NCBI RefSeq assembly: GCF_051014445.1
Contig: NW_027488370.1
Span: forward strand, 13,144,001-13,208,000
Reading direction: 5' to 3'
Length of the DNA: 64,000 nt
Source: Colletes latitarsis
Taxonomy: Eukaryota; Arthropoda; Insecta; Hymenoptera; Colletidae
The notes below the pieces were generated by a model. That model saw only the letters and a program-made list of their open reading frames with translations, searched no databases and was not told where the DNA came from. Shown piece after piece: positions 62,901 to 64,000 of this stretch. A program made the position numbers and the translations under genes. Within the stretch, counting starts at the first letter, position 1. Every line of letters begins with the position of its first letter.

Positions 62901-64000
62901 GCGAAAGTATGAGTCTGATGAGGTCAAATCCCAGACCTATCCCTGACTTAACTTGCGTTATCCTCTAAAATATTGATCGAAACCAGGTTTAATCGACTGT
63001 TTCAGCGTGGTACCACATTACTACGTGATACAATCCAGAAACAGCCCAGGATCTAGCCATGAAGTATGAGAAATATGCGAAAGTATGAGCCTGATGAGGG
63101 CAAATCCTAGACCTAACCCAGACCTTACATGCGTTATCCTATAAAATATTGATCGAGACCACGTTTAGCCGACTGTTTCAGTGTGGTACCACATTACCAC
63201 GTGATCCAAACCAGAAAAAGCCCAGGATCTGGCCAACGAGTATGCGAAAAATGCGAAAGTATGAGCCAGATGAATGCAAATCCTGGACCTACCCCAGACC
63301 TAACATGCGTTATCCTCTAAAATATTCGTCGTATCCAGGTTTAACTGACTGTTTCAGTGTGGTACCACATAACTATGTTATTCAATCCAGAAAAAGCCCA
63401 GGATCTGGCCAACAAGTATGAGTAATATGCGAAAGTATGAGCCAGATGAGGGCAAATCCTAGACCTAACCCAGACCTTACATGCGTTATCATCTAAAATA
63501 TTGATCGAAACCTGGTTTAATCGACTGTTTCAGTGTGGTACGAAATTACTACCTGATCCAAAGCAGAAATAACTCAGGACCAGTTCAACAAGTATGTGAA
63601 GAATGCGAAAGTATGAGTCTGATGAGGGCAAATCCGAGGCCTAACCTAGACCTAGCAAGAGTTATCCTCTAAAATATTGCTCCGGACCAGGTTTAGTCGA
63701 CTGTTTCAATGTGATACCATGTTAGTACATGATCCAAACCAGAAATAACCCAGGATCTGTTCTGCAAGTATGTGAAAAATGCAAAAGTATGAGTCTGATG
63801 AGGGCAAATCCCTGGCCTAACCTTGACCAAACATGCGTTATCCTCTAAAATATAGATCGAATCCAGGTTTAACTGACTGTTTCAGTGTGGTACCACATAA
63901 CTATGTTATTCAATCCAGAAAAAGCCCAGGATCTGGCCAACAAGTATGAGTAATATGCGAATGTATGAGCCAGATGAGGGCAAATCCTAGACCTAACCCA
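56971..64000. repeat. Satellite array, collapsed paralogue of 28-34 kb, ending in dimers
   Basis: From 57.0 to about 61.3 kb the monomer order of 28.0-33.6 kb is followed with several whole monomers missing. Shared private variants include CATCGTGACTAGGGTTAATC at 32.87 and 60.51 kb and GTACTACATCAGTATGTG at 31.15 and 59.31 kb. Then a 352-bp dimer (AAAAATATAGTTCG monomer plus TCATCTAAAATATTGATCG monomer) is tandem at 61366-62069. The AGCAGGAGTT marker recurs at 61014, 62070 and 62422 (1056 and 352 bp apart). The array runs off the window end. Confidence 0.9.

Overview
The window is almost entirely satellite DNA: about 58 kb of head-to-tail monomers of 176 bp (some 177 bp), roughly 330 copies by length. 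It is interrupted once, at 41827-47797, by a single GC-rich non-LTR retrotransposon of the R1 clade. I see no host genes, tRNA, rRNA or CRISPR. The R1-clade type element, the two-ORF layout and insect-telomere-like CCTAA motifs inside the satellite monomer all point to an insect. Hymenoptera is my guess, but the sequence does not prove it.

Layout. 1-6490: mixed, diverged monomers. 6491-26170: a more homogeneous family organised in higher-order repeats (HORs): 704 bp (4 monomers) at 7382-8789 and 23173-25285, and 1057 bp (6 monomers) at 18063-20176. 26171-33203: a second, more diverged monomer family. 33204-37570: a regular 1584-bp (9-monomer) HOR. 37571-41826: return to the first family, with another pair of 704-bp units. 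41827-47797: the retrotransposon. 47798-51000: continuation of the interrupted array. 51001-64000: rearranged duplicates of the 26-34 kb region, ending in 352-bp dimers. All monomers that I inspected are in the same orientation.

The retrotransposon looks complete and open. It has a 13-bp target-site duplication, a 384-nt 5' UTR, ORF1 (625 aa, basic, coiled-coil region, three CCHC zinc knuckles), a UAAUG stop/start overlap, ORF2 (1060 aa: APE-type endonuclease, reverse transcriptase with YADD, C-terminal CCHC), a 496-nt 3' UTR and a 31-A tail. Removing the element and one duplication copy restores an uninterrupted satellite monomer, and a paralogous empty copy lies at 8790-9500.

The most unusual signal is the number of long, perfect, short-loop inverted repeats spread through the element: both UTRs and both ORFs, including a 16-bp-arm hairpin over the codons of the first catalytic Asp of the RT, and a train of nine stem-loops in the 3' UTR. 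The second is that the satellite monomer carries a degenerate CCTAA telomere-like block and the element sits at that block. This suggests a relative of telomere-targeting R1-clade elements (TRAS/SART) using a satellite target, which is an inference.
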